A DNA stretch of 64,000 bases, taken from contig JBGUXP010000002.1 in the NCBI GenBank assembly GCA_045222295.1, positions 1 through 64,000 on the forward strand, in the 5' to 3' direction. Made by a program: the position numbers and the translations under genes. The first letter of the stretch is position 1; each line of letters starts with the position of its first letter. The notes under the pieces are model-generated. The model saw only the letters and a list, made by a program, of their open reading frames with translations. It searched no databases and had not been told where the DNA came from. This document shows positions 1 to 8,449 of this stretch, piece after piece. This DNA is from Colimorpha sp045222295. Its GTDB lineage: Bacteria > Bacteroidota > Bacteroidia > Bacteroidales > P3.

Positions 1-77
1 TACCATCTACCTACCATCTACCTACCATCTACCTACCATCTACCTACCATCTACCTACCATCTACCTACCATCTACC
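1..77. repeat. 11-bp tandem repeat array (7 perfect copies)
   Basis: The unit TACCATCTACC is repeated seven times without a mismatch from the first base of the window, so the array may extend further upstream. It runs directly into a long palindrome. There is no ORF here. It is not a CRISPR array, because there are no spacers between units. A second 11-bp array that also ends in an inverted repeat lies at 45145-45195. Confidence 0.95.
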
Positions 78-136
78 TACCAACACCCTACCAACTCCTA
101 CCGCGGTAGGAGTTGGTAGGGTGTTGGTAAGGTTTT
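78..136. terminator. 52-bp perfect palindrome followed by a T run
   Basis: Bases 78-103 and 104-129 are perfect reverse complements (26-bp arms, no loop, centre CCGCGG), followed by AGG and TTTTTT at 131-136. As RNA this would be a very stable hairpin plus U tract, so termination of an upstream transcript or insulation of the downstream polysaccharide genes is plausible. The words TACC and CTACCAAC in the arms resemble the adjacent 11-bp units, so the palindrome may have arisen from the same array. Function is inferred. Confidence 0.6.
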
Positions 137-255
137 TTATAAGTAATTCGAATCTCTTTAGCATCATTCACGTAGTGAAAAGCTATTTTTTGAACCCTGA
201 ACAATATTATCATCTGAGCCTCGTTATTTAATGTATAAATTCAATAATATAAAAT

Positions 256-1113
256 ATGCAAGAAGGAAACAAAGGACTGGGAAACAACTATAACCATGAG
301 ATTACGCTGCACTTCTTCCGCCGCTGGTGGAAACTGCTGCTAATAGTATTCGTGATAGGAGCCATCGGCTCGGCCATCGCTGCGTGGGCCATCAAACCGC
401 TCTATAAGTCGAGTGCGGTGATATTCCCCACCAACTCGAACCGTCTGTCGAAGGCCATCATGGACTACCACTACAGCCTGGACTTCATGGACTACGGCAT
501 TGAGCGCGACTGCGAGTACGCCATCCAGATTCTGAGTTCAAAACGTATGGAGCAGGCTGTGTGCGACCACTTCAAACTCATGGAGCACTACGGTATCCCC
601 GAAAGTGACGAGCACAAGCTGTTCAAACTCGACGAGCAATACCGAAGCAACATCACTGTGAAGCGCACCGAGTTTCTTGGCGTGGAAATCGGAGTCTTGG
701 ACCAAGACCCCGTGTGGGCCGCAGATATTGCCAACTATATCGCCACGATGTACGACACGCTATGCCATGAGATTCACCACGACCGTGCCCTTTCTGCCGC
801 CGAGGTGATGGACGGCGTGTGCGCCTCGATGGAGCGCGAGATAGACTCCCTCTCGCAGCTTCCCAAGACTGACTGGCGAGCCAAACTTATCTCTGACAAA
901 TGCGAGCAACTGGCCGACCTGCAGACCCGAGCCACCCAGACACGCGTGGACAAGAACCTGGAAGTGAGCTATAAATACAGCGTCGACGAGGCAACACCCG
1001 CCGACAAGAAAGCCTATCCCAAACGATTGCTTATCATCCTTGGCGGCAGCCTTGGCGCTGTGGTTATCTGCATCTTCGCACTGCTGATTTTTGCCAAGAA
1101 AGAGGATGAATAA
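256..1113 (+). CDS. Wzz-like polysaccharide chain-length determinant
   Basis: This 285-residue inner-membrane protein has the architecture of chain-length determinant (Wzz/PCP) proteins. There is a short cytoplasmic N-terminus, a membrane segment at about 25-47, a long periplasmic alpha-helical region with charged helices, and a second membrane segment at about 257-279 followed by a short basic-acidic tail. Family members set the length of O-antigen or capsule chains made by a Wzy polymerase. The next gene, 29 nt downstream, is a Wzy/WaaL-like protein, which fits that role. No tyrosine-rich tail or kinase domain is present, so it is the Wzz type rather than the kinase-fused type. The ATG lies in an AT-rich leader with no visible Shine-Dalgarno sequence. 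Confidence 0.75.
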   Translation: MQEGNKGLGNNYNHEITLHFFRRWWKLLLIVFVIGAIGSAIAAWAIKPLYKSSAVIFPTNSNRLSKAIMDYHYSLDFMDYGIERDCEYAIQILSSKRMEQAVCDHFKLMEHYGIPESDEHKLFKLDEQYRSNITVKRTEFLGVEIGVLDQDPVWAADIANYIATMYDTLCHEIHHDRALSAAEVMDGVCASMEREIDSLSQLPKTDWRAKLISDKCEQLADLQTRATQTRVDKNLEVSYKYSVDEATPADKKAYPKRLLIILGGSLGAVVICIFALLIFAKKEDE

Positions 1114-1142
1114 TCCCGCCTACGGCGGAAATCCATAAATCT

Positions 1143-2696
1143 ATGGCAGACTGGTTCAAGAAGAACATTAGGTTGTTGATAGCGCTGGTGCTGACGGCGG
1201 CCTTCATCGTTGGCGAGGCCTATGCGTTGTGGTATAAAGGTGATGCCACGGTGGGGCTTCTGCCGTTAGGGCTTCTTGTGGTGTGGATCTTTGTGACACG
1301 TCTTGAGACGGGATTTCTCCTGATGACCCTGCTCACTCCTTTCGCCGTCAACATGGCTCTGCTACCAGACATGGAACTCTCGATGCCTGTGGAGCCTATG
1401 ATGATTCTCTTCACACTGATTTTTCTTTTCCGCCTGCTGCTGATTCAAGATTCAGAATTCAAAGTTCAAAATTACCAATTGCTTCGGCATCCGGTAACCC
1501 TTCTGTTGTTGGCATCGCTGGCCTGGATGGCCTTCACCTCCATGACCTCCGAGATGCCATGGGTGTCAATCAAATACACATTGGCGAGAGTGTGGTTCGT
1601 GGTGCCTTTCTTCTTCGCCGCGGCCCATTTCTTCAAAGACCAGCGACGTGTACGCCAATTCTTCTGGGCCTATGCCATCGGCCTGGGCGCAGTTATCTTT
1701 ATCGCCACGACGAAAACCCTTGGCAATTTCAGTGATTTGCAAACGCTGCACCGCGTGATGAAGCCCTTCTACAACGACCATACCGCTTACGGATGCGTCA
1801 TCGCGCTGATGTTGCCGGCGGCTTTTTACTTCATCTTCTCGCACAGCATGAAAGGCTGGCGGCGAGTACTATCACTGGCACTCTTCGCCGGTTTGTGCAT
1901 TGGATTGTTCTTCAGCTACTGCCGGGCGGCGTGGATTAGCGTGGTAGGTGCCATCGGCATCTATGTGTTGGTACGCATGGGCATGAAAGTCAAGTGGATG
2001 GTGCTGCTCTTCGGCCTCGGAGTGGGAGCCTTCTTCGTCTACCAGAGCGACGTGCTATACAAGCTCGGGAAGAACAAACAGGACTCGAGCTACACATTAG
2101 CCGACCAGGTGAAGAGCATCTCCAACATCTCGACCGATGCGTCGAACCTCGAGCGATTGAACCGCTGGGCATCGGCTTTCCGCATGTGGGAAGAGAGTCC
2201 CGTCCTGGGCTGCGGACCAGGAACCTACCAGTTCCTCTATGCCAGCTACCAACGCTCCTACCAACTCTCCACCATCAGTACCAACTCCGGCAATCTGGGC
2301 AATGCGCACAGCGAATATATCGGGCCGATGACCGAACAGGGAATACCGGGAGTGGCATTGATGGCGATGCTGTTTCTCAGCACTTTTGCCACCGGCGTGC
2401 GCGTTTACCGTAGCACCAAAGACCCCCACACGGCACGTATGGCGATAGCCTTCACCCTCTCACTCCTAACGTATTATATCCACGGTGTCTTCAACAACTT
2501 CCTTGACACCGACAAACTGTCGGTCCCCTTCTGGGGCTTCACTGCCGTCATCGTGGCCCTTGACTTGTACAGCGAGAAAAACAACACCCCCCAATACCAT
2601 GAAAAGAAATATCCTTTGCATTGTCCTTCTGCTGACGGCAGCAATACCCCTGAGGGCACAGGAGTCCCAGAAAAGTCCCCTGACATTCAAAGTTGA
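1143..2696 (+). CDS. O-antigen ligase / Wzy-type polymerase family membrane protein
   Basis: This 517-residue protein has roughly ten to twelve hydrophobic segments and a long periplasmic loop in the second half, the layout of the Wzy_C / O-antigen ligase family (WaaL, Wzy). It would polymerise or transfer lipid-linked glycans at the periplasmic face of the inner membrane. The loop around residues 101-113 is encoded by a degenerate 7-bp array at 1443-1484. The last 33 codons overlap the signal-peptide region of the next gene in another frame (2599-2696) and look unlike a membrane-protein tail. The original stop may have been lost, or the overlap may serve translational coupling. Whether it is ligase or polymerase cannot be decided from sequence. 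Confidence 0.8.
   Translation: MADWFKKNIRLLIALVLTAAFIVGEAYALWYKGDATVGLLPLGLLVVWIFVTRLETGFLLMTLLTPFAVNMALLPDMELSMPVEPMMILFTLIFLFRLLLIQDSEFKVQNYQLLRHPVTLLLLASLAWMAFTSMTSEMPWVSIKYTLARVWFVVPFFFAAAHFFKDQRRVRQFFWAYAIGLGAVIFIATTKTLGNFSDLQTLHRVMKPFYNDHTAYGCVIALMLPAAFYFIFSHSMKGWRRVLSLALFAGLCIGLFFSYCRAAWISVVGAIGIYVLVRMGMKVKWMVLLFGLGVGAFFVYQSDVLYKLGKNKQDSSYTLADQVKSISNISTDASNLERLNRWASAFRMWEESPVLGCGPGTYQFLYASYQRSYQLSTISTNSGNLGNAHSEYIGPMTEQGIPGVALMAMLFLSTFATGVRVYRSTKDPHTARMAIAFTLSLLTYYIHGVFNNFLDTDKLSVPFWGFTAVIVALDLYSEKNNTPQYHEKKYPLHCPSADGSNTPEGTGVPEKSPDIQS
1443..1484. repeat. Degenerate 7-bp array inside a coding sequence
   Basis: Six consecutive heptamers read ATTCAAG, ATTCAGA, ATTCAAA, GTTCAAA, ATTACCA and ATTGCTT. 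They lie in frame in the wzy-like gene and are translated as QDSEFKVQNYQLL in a loop between membrane segments. The sequence is much more AT-rich than the flanking codons. The same kind of array occurs at 21006-21040 and 35460-35487. Confidence 0.75.
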
Positions 2697-3879
2697 AATA
2701 TTGGGGCATGGGGAAATCCGCAAGGGAGGCCAGAAAGACTCGTCGAACTACGACCCGCGCTTCCTGGTGAGTAGAGAGCGTCTCATTGCAGACTATACGG
2801 GAACATCGGGCAAGATGAGTTGGAACCTGCATCTCAATGTGCAGCATACCACCATCTGGGGGCAGAACGGCGGACTGAAGATATATGAAGGGTGGGGAAA
2901 GATAAGAGGAGAGAACGGGCTGTTCTTTCAGGTGGGACGGCAAGCACTGTCATACGACGACGAACGCATCATAGGACAGAACGACTGGGCGATGGCCTCC
3001 CAGTCGCATGATGCCCTCCGCTGCGGCTATGAGAGTGATGTCCACAAGCTGCATCTCGTGGGCACCTACAACCAAGACGCTGACGTGGAAAATACAGGCG
3101 GAAGCTATTACACACCCGGGGGAGCCCAGTGTTACAAGACCATGCTCATGGGCTGGTACCACCTTCAGCCCAAGGATTTCCCGGCATCGCTTTCGCTGTT
3201 GTTCATGAACATCGGAATGCAAGCCGGCACAGAAGGCGTGGACGAGCACAACGAATACCAACAGCTCTATGGCGGCTACGCCAAATTCGAGAAGCCGTGG
3301 CTCACGCTGGAAGGTTCCTATTACCGACAGGGTGGCAAGGACGAATATGGGATTCCCATCAATGCCTGGATGGCGGCGGCGAAAGCCACCTGGCAGCCAC
3401 TCCAGAAACTTGGCGTTGCGGCAGGCTACGACTTTTTGAGTGGAGACGAAGATTTCAATGTTCCCCCCATCAACAACCTTGGACTGGTACAACAGACAGA
3501 GGTTAACGGCTTCAACTCCATATGGGGTTCACACCATAAGTTCTATGGAGCCATGGATTTCTTTTATGTCAGCACTTACTATGGGGGCTTTACCCCAGGT
3601 CTGCGTAACCTCTATGCCACTGTCGAATTCCTTCCCTCAGAAAGACTTGATATCAGCCTCGGCTATCACTATCTGGCCATTGCCACCAAGCTGGACAACC
3701 TGGATTACACCCTTGGACACATGATAGAGCTTGATGTCGACTTCAACGTCAGCAAAGAGATAACGCTCTCGGTCGGCTATTCCTACATGACGGGGAGCAA
3801 AACCATGGAGCAGCTGAAACGCACCTCCACAGGTTCCAACCTTCGATGGGGCTGGATAGACCTGCAATTCAAAAACTGA
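2599..3879 (+). CDS. Alginate-export-like outer-membrane beta-barrel protein
   Basis: The product is 426 residues. A signal peptide (MKRNILCIVLLLTAAIPLRA, cleavage near residue 20) is followed by alternating beta-strand sequence rich in Tyr, Trp and Gly, ending in an aromatic-containing strand. The segment containing GRQALSYDDERIIG resembles the alginate_exp barrel family, which exports or admits polyanionic polysaccharides across the outer membrane. I chose the ATG at 2599 because it begins the signal peptide; an upstream GTG at 2485 would add 38 residues lacking any export signal. The gene overlaps the preceding polymerase/ligase gene by 98 nt. Being last in the polysaccharide cluster, it may pass a glycan out of the cell; the substrate is unknown. 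Confidence 0.7.
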   Translation: MKRNILCIVLLLTAAIPLRAQESQKSPLTFKVEILGHGEIRKGGQKDSSNYDPRFLVSRERLIADYTGTSGKMSWNLHLNVQHTTIWGQNGGLKIYEGWGKIRGENGLFFQVGRQALSYDDERIIGQNDWAMASQSHDALRCGYESDVHKLHLVGTYNQDADVENTGGSYYTPGGAQCYKTMLMGWYHLQPKDFPASLSLLFMNIGMQAGTEGVDEHNEYQQLYGGYAKFEKPWLTLEGSYYRQGGKDEYGIPINAWMAAAKATWQPLQKLGVAAGYDFLSGDEDFNVPPINNLGLVQQTEVNGFNSIWGSHHKFYGAMDFFYVSTYYGGFTPGLRNLYATVEFLPSERLDISLGYHYLAIATKLDNLDYTLGHMIELDVDFNVSKEITLSVGYSYMTGSKTMEQLKRTSTGSNLRWGWIDLQFKN

Positions 3880-3881
3880 GA

Positions 3882-5663
3882 TTATTCGTCGCTTGTGGCG
3901 GAGATGAAGCGGCGGTAGGCGCTGAAGGTATTGGCGCGCGAGAGGAAACCGAGGTAATGGTAGTCGTCGTCAATGACCACAAGATTGTAGCGGTCACCGA
4001 TGCGGAATTTCTCAACGACATCTGTCAAAGTGTCTGACGAGCGGACTATGTCGCCCTCGGAGATGGGGTGCATAAGGTCGTCAACAATCACGGTATCATA
4101 CAATTCCGGACGAAAAATAATTGAGCGGACATCATCGAGAGCCACGATTCCAAGGAACTTGTCATCGTCGGTGAGCACGGGAAAGAGATTGCGGCGAGAA
4201 GACTGGATAACATCAACAAGGTCGCGGAGTGTGTTGCCGCTGCGGACGATAACGAAATTGGTCTCAATAAGCCTCTGCATATCCATCAGATGCCATGCCG
4301 AAGAATCCTTGTCATGAGTGAGCAAGTCACCCTTTTTGGCAAGCTTTCGTGCGTAGATGGAATGACGCTCAAAGGGACTAACGCAGAGATAAGTGACAGC
4401 CGAGGCCACCATCAAAGGCACCAGCAGCTGGTAACCACCCGTGATGTCGGCAATAAGGAAGGTCGCCATGAAAGGGGCGTGCATCACGCCAGTCATCACG
4501 GCTGCCATGCCAACTAGGGCGAAATTGGCAGTATCAAGAGGAGGCATGCCAAACTGGTTACAGAGCATAGCGACAAAATAGCCAGAAAGGCCTCCGACAA
4601 TAAGGGAGGGACCGAAGGTACCACCCACACCACCGCTTCCGATGGTGGTGGCAGTGGCTACGGCCTTGAGGAGAATGAGCAAAAAAAGGACTACAAGGAC
4701 AGCCCACGCGCTACCTGCCCACGAAACATATACAGTATTGACAAAAAGGCTACTGGAGTCGCTATGAAGCAACTGGGTAAGCATGCCATATCCCTCGCCG
4801 TAAAGTGGAGGAAAGAGGTAGATAAGCAGACCCAAAACAAGGCCACCCATTGCCACACGCACCCAGGGCCTTTTCATCTTTGCAAAGAGCGATTCCACCT
4901 TGTCGGTGGTACGGAGGAAATAGACCGACACCATGGCGCAAAAGACCCCGAGAATAATATAGAAAGGCAGTTGGGAAAGAGCAAACTGCTGCGTAACCTC
5001 GAAATGGAACTGCACTTCGGTACCCATCAAAAAATAGGCCACGGTTGCCGAAACAAGCGCTGAGATTAACAGAGGCAATGCCGTAGTGGCACTGAGGTCG
5101 AACATAAATACCTCGAGAACAAACATTATGCCAGCAAAGGGGGCTTTAAAAATTCCCGCAATGGCACCAGCGGCACCACAGCCCAAGAGAATGCGTACAC
5201 TCCTGGAACTCAAACGAAACCAGCGACCAATATTGGAACCAATGGCGGAACCTGTGGAGGCTATAGGGGCCTCGAGACCAACACTTCCACCGAATGCAAC
5301 AGTGAGAGTGGAGGCAATCAGTGAAGTGTACATATTCTTCGACGGCAGACGCGACTTATGGCGGCTAATAGCCAACAAGACAGAAGGTAACCCATGTCCG
5401 ATATGACCACGGACTATATACCTAACAAAAAGAACAGTAAATGTAATACCTACCAGTGGAAAAACAAACATTATGACGTTGCCACCCAGTGGGGTCTGAG
5501 CCCCCATTCGCGACACCGCAATGCCAGCATAGTGTACCAATGTTTTGAGCACTACGGCCGCCAGACCCGACAGCACACCCACCGCCACAGCCAGCAGGAG
5601 AACTAACCCATGCTCACTCATATGGCGAAGACGCCAACGATGGATTTTGCCATAAAGATTCAT
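3882..5663 (-). CDS. ClC-family chloride channel/antiporter with CBS pair
   Basis: This 593-residue inner-membrane protein is a ClC-type chloride channel or H+/Cl- antiporter. Visible signatures are GHGLPS (the GSGIP position) near residue 90, GSVGLEAP near 130 with the gating glutamate kept, and GGVGGTFGPSL near 350. About the last 150 residues form two CBS domains, which in this family bind adenine nucleotides and modulate gating. The start is the ATG at 5663. A TTG 24 nt upstream is open but lies inside the promoter -7 box, so it cannot be the start. It is transcribed divergently from the OmpA-like lipoprotein gene. The GREGP motif is GLEAP here, a tolerated variation in distant members; transport mode cannot be assigned. 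Confidence 0.9.
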   Translation of the reverse strand: MNLYGKIHRWRLRHMSEHGLVLLLAVAVGVLSGLAAVVLKTLVHYAGIAVSRMGAQTPLGGNVIMFVFPLVGITFTVLFVRYIVRGHIGHGLPSVLLAISRHKSRLPSKNMYTSLIASTLTVAFGGSVGLEAPIASTGSAIGSNIGRWFRLSSRSVRILLGCGAAGAIAGIFKAPFAGIMFVLEVFMFDLSATTALPLLISALVSATVAYFLMGTEVQFHFEVTQQFALSQLPFYIILGVFCAMVSVYFLRTTDKVESLFAKMKRPWVRVAMGGLVLGLLIYLFPPLYGEGYGMLTQLLHSDSSSLFVNTVYVSWAGSAWAVLVVLFLLILLKAVATATTIGSGGVGGTFGPSLIVGGLSGYFVAMLCNQFGMPPLDTANFALVGMAAVMTGVMHAPFMATFLIADITGGYQLLVPLMVASAVTYLCVSPFERHSIYARKLAKKGDLLTHDKDSSAWHLMDMQRLIETNFVIVRSGNTLRDLVDVIQSSRRNLFPVLTDDDKFLGIVALDDVRSIIFRPELYDTVIVDDLMHPISEGDIVRSSDTLTDVVEKFRIGDRYNLVVIDDDYHYLGFLSRANTFSAYRRFISATSDE

Positions 5664-5684
5664 TTTTTTCAAAAAAATAGAATG

Positions 5685-5692
5685 CAAAGATA
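5685..5692 (-). promoter_or_regulatory. Bacteroidota -7 promoter box (TATCTTTG) for the ClC gene
   Basis: On the minus strand TATCTTTG matches the TAnnTTTG consensus and ends 21 nt before the ATG at 5663, giving a leader of roughly 15 nt. No clear TTTG -33 box at the usual spacing is visible. Confidence 0.65.
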
Positions 5693-5742
5693 CGAAAAAT
5701 AATTGAATTGCGTTATTTTAGACAAAAAAAATAACATTTATT

Positions 5743-6762
5743 ATGAAAAAGAGAAGCCTTTTCATTGGTACCATCGCAGCACTTGCCCTAAGCTCATGCG
5801 TGTCACTCAGCGAGCACGAGAACCTGAAAACGAAATACGACCAGACCGCCAAACAGTACAACTTGACCCGCCAAGAGCTTGAAGAAATCCGAGAGGAGAA
5901 CGCAGCCCTTACACGCCAAAACACTGCCTTAACCAGCGAATACAGTGAACTGTCCTCCTCGAAGAACCGTTGCGAAATCACAGTCGACAGCCTGACACGC
6001 CGCATAGAAAAGCTACGCCAGCATTACGACACCACCATGGAAAACTATATGCAAGAAGTGGCCGGCAAAAACAGAGACCTCACACGAGCCCAAAACCTTC
6101 TTACCGCACGCACCAAAGAACTAAACAACAAGGAGGAAGAACTCAGAATAAAAGAGCAGGAATTTACCGAGCAGCAGGAGAGCTTCCGCCTCCAACGCAG
6201 CGAAATGATTGCCAAACAGGCCGAACTTGAGCGTGCAGAAGCTGCCACAAGAGCCCAGCTCGAGGCTAAAGAGCGCGAACTTGAAGCAGTTCGCAACTCT
6301 GTCACTCAGGCACTCATAGGCTTCGCTGACAAGGGCTTGAAAGTGGAGACCAAAGATGGCAAAGTCTATGTCTCAATGGAGAACAAGTTGATGTTTCCCT
6401 CGGCCAGCTGGACGGTCTCGAAAGAAGGCGCCAACGCCATCAAAGAACTAGCCAAAGTTCTGGAACAGGATACTACTTTAAACATTGTGGTTGAAGGACA
6501 CACCGACAATGACCCCTATCGTGGAAACACTGCTGTGAAGGACAACTGGGACCTTTCCGTCATGCGCGCCACGGCCATCGTCAAGCTACTCCTGCAAAAC
6601 GGTCCCGGCATCGACCCCACACGTATCGAAGCCAGCGGACACGGTGAGTTCGCACCCAAAGCCGATAACAGTACCGCCAAGGGCAAAGCTGCCAACCGTC
6701 GCACCGAGATTATCCTCACACCAAACCTCGACAAACTCCTCCAGCAGATGGGAAACCAATGA
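5743..6762 (+). CDS. OmpA-family lipoprotein with coiled coil (Pal-like)
   Basis: This 339-residue lipoprotein has a type II signal peptide with lipobox LSSC (Cys19). Residues about 22-190 form a long Gln/Glu/Lys-rich coiled coil. The C-terminus from about 205 is an OmpA domain with the peptidoglycan-binding motif around EGHTDNDPY and the closing NRRTEIIL segment. Such proteins are anchored in the outer membrane by lipid and bind peptidoglycan non-covalently, with the coiled coil bridging the periplasm. It is divergent from the ClC gene and stands alone. A TATTTTAG at 5714-5721 is a weak -7 candidate. Confidence 0.88.
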   Translation: MKKRSLFIGTIAALALSSCVSLSEHENLKTKYDQTAKQYNLTRQELEEIREENAALTRQNTALTSEYSELSSSKNRCEITVDSLTRRIEKLRQHYDTTMENYMQEVAGKNRDLTRAQNLLTARTKELNNKEEELRIKEQEFTEQQESFRLQRSEMIAKQAELERAEAATRAQLEAKERELEAVRNSVTQALIGFADKGLKVETKDGKVYVSMENKLMFPSASWTVSKEGANAIKELAKVLEQDTTLNIVVEGHTDNDPYRGNTAVKDNWDLSVMRATAIVKLLLQNGPGIDPTRIEASGHGEFAPKADNSTAKGKAANRRTEIILTPNLDKLLQQMGNQ

Positions 6763-6805
6763 TGGCAAAAAAAACGCACTTCCCCCTGTAATTCATTTTT
6801 TTTCG

Positions 6806-6853
6806 TATATTTGTAATCGCTCCGTGACCCTTCACGGGAGCATAATATATTTG
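6806..6853 (+). promoter_or_regulatory. Two identical -7 boxes flanking an inverted repeat
   Basis: TATATTTG occurs at 6806-6813 and again at 6846-6853, both perfect TAnnTTTG matches. Between them lies an imperfect inverted repeat, GCTCC-GTGA and TCAC-GGGAGC with one unpaired base. The arrangement suggests two start sites with an operator or hairpin between them. The downstream gene starts at 6893. Confidence 0.55.
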
Positions 6854-6892
6854 TAATCAATATTATAAATTAATACTAATATAATAATAACT

Positions 6893-8410
6893 ATGACAAA
6901 AAAGGGATTGTGGAGCAAAGTGGCACTCATTTGCATGCTAGCAGCACCCCTGCTGACCACGGTGCCACAAGCCTCGGCCCAGAAGCGCGACGCTATGGCT
7001 ATGCCGGTGGTTGAGGAAGATTCTATCATGAAGCACATCATCGAACTCTCGGCAGACACCTACGAAGGCAGACTTGCTGGAACGGTGGGATATGACCGTG
7101 CCGTAAAATATGTGGAGCAGGTGCTACACCGCTATGGTGCCAAAGTCAGCGAGCAGCGATTCAATATCGAATGCAACGAAGTGGAGAACTGCACATTCAA
7201 CATCTACACTCCCGGATCCAAAGACAAACGCATTTTTACCCTTGGCAACGACTTCTGTTGCGCCGGCATGACAGGTCGCGGCTACGTGGATGCCCAAATG
7301 GTCTTCTGTGGCTATGGCATTGCAGAAGAAGGTATTAACGACTATAAAGGTGTTGATGTACAGGGCAAAATTGTGGTGCTGCTGACGGGCCTTCCCGAAG
7401 GGTCGTGGCTACCAGCAGACATCGCCAATCACTACACCACCCTGCGCGACAAAGCCCGCACGGCAGAGAAACACGGCGCCCTGGGTGTGCTGGCCATCAA
7501 CACCAGTTCAAGCTGTCTGCCCTACGAACCCCAAGGTCGTGTCTATTGCGGCGAGTTGCCACACCTGGCAACCTTCCCCATCCTGCAGCTCACCCTCAAC
7601 TGCGGACGCGAGCTGTTCTGGGGCGAAGCCATGATGCTTGACTCCGCCATCAGCGCCATCAACCACGACCACCAGCCTCATTCCTTCCCCCTGCTGAAGA
7701 AAGCCGAGGTGGACGTCAACGCCATCTACCGCCAACGTGCCATCACTGCCAATGTTCTAGGACTGATGGAAGGCTACGATAGTAAGATGGACGACGAACT
7801 CATCGTCGTGGGGGCCAGTCTGGACCATGTGGGCATGCAGGGCGAGACCTGCCTCTTCCCTGGTGCCGATATCAACGCCTCAGGCGTGGCGGCGGTACTC
7901 GAAACCGCACGATTGCTCTCGCAGCCGCAATTCCGCCCGCGTCGCAGCATCCTCTTCGTGCTTTTCAGCGGCAGCGAACAGCAGTATCTAGGGTCGCGGA
8001 TTTTCCTCTCCAATTTCTCCAAGATGCGCAAGGTGGAGGCTTTCATCAATGTTCAGAATATCGGCTACGGCGACAGCATCGTGCTTTTAGGCGACAACCG
8101 TTACCCGACCCTATGGGACATTGCTCGCGTACGCGACAGCGCCAACCACAGCCTTTTAGCATACAACACCGAGAAGACCAATCCCAGAGGCGATGCTCGC
8201 GGATTTGATGCCATAGGGATTCCCTCGCTGGTATTCACTACTCTCAACGGACTGCAGCACAACCATGTAACCTCCGACATCTGGGAGAATATCGATCGAA
8301 GGATGCTCACAGGCACCACCCAGGTGGTGGTGGAAACCGTCAGGGAACTCAGTGACGGTGTCTACCGTGGACGCAGCCTAAAAAGCAAAGCAATGAAATT
8401 CATTGAATAA
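6893..8410 (+). CDS. M28-family peptidase homologue, probable pseudoenzyme, with PA domain
   Basis: This 505-residue exported protein has a signal peptide ending near ASA (residue 29), an M28 (aminopeptidase Y/PSMA-like) fold and a PA-type insert at about 115-260. The M28 di-zinc ligands and catalytic base can be placed by eye. Four of them are changed: S309 where GAHxDH has His, I327 where GADDNASG has the bridging Asp, S361 in place of the catalytic Glu, and Q388 where INLDM has Asp. D311, E362 and a His near 458 remain. Normal hydrolysis is therefore unlikely; a binding or scaffold role in the periplasm or at the surface is an inference. The reading frame is intact, arguing against simple decay. 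Confidence 0.8.
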   Translation: MTKKGLWSKVALICMLAAPLLTTVPQASAQKRDAMAMPVVEEDSIMKHIIELSADTYEGRLAGTVGYDRAVKYVEQVLHRYGAKVSEQRFNIECNEVENCTFNIYTPGSKDKRIFTLGNDFCCAGMTGRGYVDAQMVFCGYGIAEEGINDYKGVDVQGKIVVLLTGLPEGSWLPADIANHYTTLRDKARTAEKHGALGVLAINTSSSCLPYEPQGRVYCGELPHLATFPILQLTLNCGRELFWGEAMMLDSAISAINHDHQPHSFPLLKKAEVDVNAIYRQRAITANVLGLMEGYDSKMDDELIVVGASLDHVGMQGETCLFPGADINASGVAAVLETARLLSQPQFRPRRSILFVLFSGSEQQYLGSRIFLSNFSKMRKVEAFINVQNIGYGDSIVLLGDNRYPTLWDIARVRDSANHSLLAYNTEKTNPRGDARGFDAIGIPSLVFTTLNGLQHNHVTSDIWENIDRRMLTGTTQVVVETVRELSDGVYRGRSLKSKAMKFIE

Positions 8411-8441
8411 TTGCATAATTGTGTGATTGTTTGAGTGATTA
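8402..8441. repeat. Degenerate 8-bp array between genes
   Basis: The octamers ATTGAATA, ATTGCATA, ATTGTGTG, ATTGTTTG and AGTGATTA run consecutively from the stop codon of the M28-like gene to just before the gldF start. It is one of several short-period arrays in the window. Confidence 0.55.
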
Positions 8442-8449
8442 AAAAGCAT

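Noticed and set aside
1..77. Possible CRISPR array at the window start
   Set aside because: Units are 11 bp and strictly contiguous with no spacers, and no cas genes are present.
2240..2290. 11-bp periodicity (CTACCAAC words) in the wzy-like gene resembling the window-start repeats
   Set aside because: The units are too degenerate to separate from ordinary Tyr-Gln-Ser codons.
5664..5687. TTG start for the ClC gene
   Set aside because: The TTG is part of the -7 promoter box, so it cannot be transcribed as a start codon from that promoter.
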